DNA from: an uncultured Bacilli bacterium
Lineage (GTDB): Bacteria; Bacillota_I; Bacilli_A; RF39; UBA660
Length of the DNA: 21,647 bases
Assembly (NCBI GenBank): GCA_947584105.1
Contig: CANPWK010000003.1
Location: 1-21,647 of the forward strand
Reading direction: 5' to 3'
This document shows positions 21,138 to 21,647 of the stretch, piece by piece; positions within the stretch are counted from its first letter, which is position 1, and the number at the start of each line of letters is the position of its first letter. The notes below the pieces were generated by a model. It saw nothing but the letters and a program-made list of their open reading frames with translations, ran no database searches and had not been told where the DNA came from. Position numbers and translations under genes: made by a program.

Positions 21138-21647
21138 TTATCTCATTTTAAAGATTGAATATCCAACCCCAACTGCAGTTAAAGACATAAAACTAATCAT
21201 GAATAATATGTTTTTATCAGCAGTATTTGGTGTTTTGGAATTATACATTACTACTTTTTCATTATCACCAGCTACTGTAAATTTAACTACTTCATAACTT
21301 AAATCATAGCCTTCTGGAGCTTGAATTTCTGTTAATGTATATTCACCCTCAAATAACTCTATATAATGTGGAATATTTGTTGATACCCATCTATCTACTT
21401 CATTACCACTTGCATCTTTAATAATTAATGTTGCCCCTGGTAATTCTTCTTTTGTAGTGATATCCTGTTTACTTATTTCTACTTTGAATTTAGACTTATC
21501 TGAAGATGGTTTTGGAATATCTTTTTTACTGTTATACATAACAACTTTAGTAGTAGTACCATCACCTTTAACTGTAAATTTAACAGTCTCACTAGATAAT
21601 CTATATCCCTCTGGTGCGATTGTTTCTGTTAAAGTATAATTACCTGG
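21138..21647 (-). CDS. C-terminal part of a sortase-anchored SpaA/CnaB-repeat surface protein
   Basis: The frame is open to the right edge, so only the last 169 residues are seen. They hold the end of one SpaA-type prealbumin-like repeat (NYTLTETIAPEGYRLSSETV) and one complete repeat ending in EYTLTEIQAPEGYDLSYEVV. Both end in a VVMYNS strand. Repeats of this type often form Lys-Asn isopeptide bonds with a Glu in the TLTE motif. The C-terminus is a cell-wall sorting signal: TPNTAD, a hydrophobic helix (NILFMISFMSLTAVGVGYSI) and KMR. TPNTA is closer to the LPNTA motif of class D sortases than to LPxTG. An internal ATG at 21539 is not the start, since coding continues upstream. Probably an adhesin or pilin-like protein. 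Confidence 0.88.
   Translation of the reverse strand, partial: PGNYTLTETIAPEGYRLSSETVKFTVKGDGTTTKVVMYNSKKDIPKPSSDKSKFKVEISKQDITTKEELPGATLIIKDASGNEVDRWVSTNIPHYIELFEGEYTLTEIQAPEGYDLSYEVVKFTVAGDNEKVVMYNSKTPNTADKNILFMISFMSLTAVGVGYSIFKMR

Noticed and set aside
1..21647. Alternative genetic code (TGA as Trp), suggested by the Mollicutes-like AT content and by the TGA within the left-edge frame.
   Set aside because: All Trp codons in the confident genes are TGG, and TGA serves as stop at 7847-7849 and in the ATGA overlap at 9028-9031. No confident gene is interrupted by TGA.

Overview
The window looks like chromosomal DNA of a low-GC Firmicute (Bacilli, perhaps an Erysipelotrichia-like or RF39-like gut lineage). 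Base composition is very AT-rich. Shine-Dalgarno sites are of the GGAGG / GGTGAT type. The gene set has a Gram-positive look: three sporulation-family proteins (SpoIIM-, SpoIVB- and SpoIIP-like), ComEA/ComEC, an RNase J paralog, L-lactate dehydrogenase, MscL and the end of a sortase-anchored SpaA-type surface protein. All visible tryptophans are TGG, and TGA ends two genes, one of them in a 4-base ATGA overlap, so the standard bacterial code applies. The lineage is inferred from family content only.

Nearly everything is on the minus strand. Reading in the direction of transcription, from the right edge to the left: the end of a repeat-containing wall-anchored protein; tcdA, an unknown 164-aa protein and a HAD-like protein lacking its catalytic Asp, closed by a terminator; spoIIP with a small membrane protein; ldh, with its own promoter and a terminator that overlaps its last codons; comEA-comEC; a 350-base non-coding stretch holding a well-folded candidate RNA with its own terminator; an orphan amidoligase; an operon of a degenerate RNase J, a DUF975-CmpB fusion membrane protein and a membrane-tethered metallophosphoesterase; hisS; spoIVB; an FAD oxidoreductase overlapping mscL; a SpoIIM-like protein; mnmA with a possible tiny upstream ORF; a short protein with two 26-residue repeats; an XRE-type regulator; and a 43-aa Asn/Ser/Lys-rich protein. 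A 29-aa membrane microprotein at 3848-3937 is the only convincing plus-strand gene.

Functional themes are tRNA modification and charging (MnmA, TcdA, HisRS), envelope and spore remodelling (SpoIIM, SpoIIP, SpoIVB, MscL), DNA uptake (ComEA/EC) and RNA decay (RNase J-like). Intergenic regions are short and rich in hairpin terminators, several of which begin inside the last codons of the gene they end. The items most worth a second look are the RNase J paralog that has lost several metal ligands, the structured RNA at 13604-13715, the two-repeat peptide after mnmA, the orphan amidoligase, and the candidate operators embedded in strong promoters. No CRISPR array, tRNA, rRNA or complete mobile element was seen.
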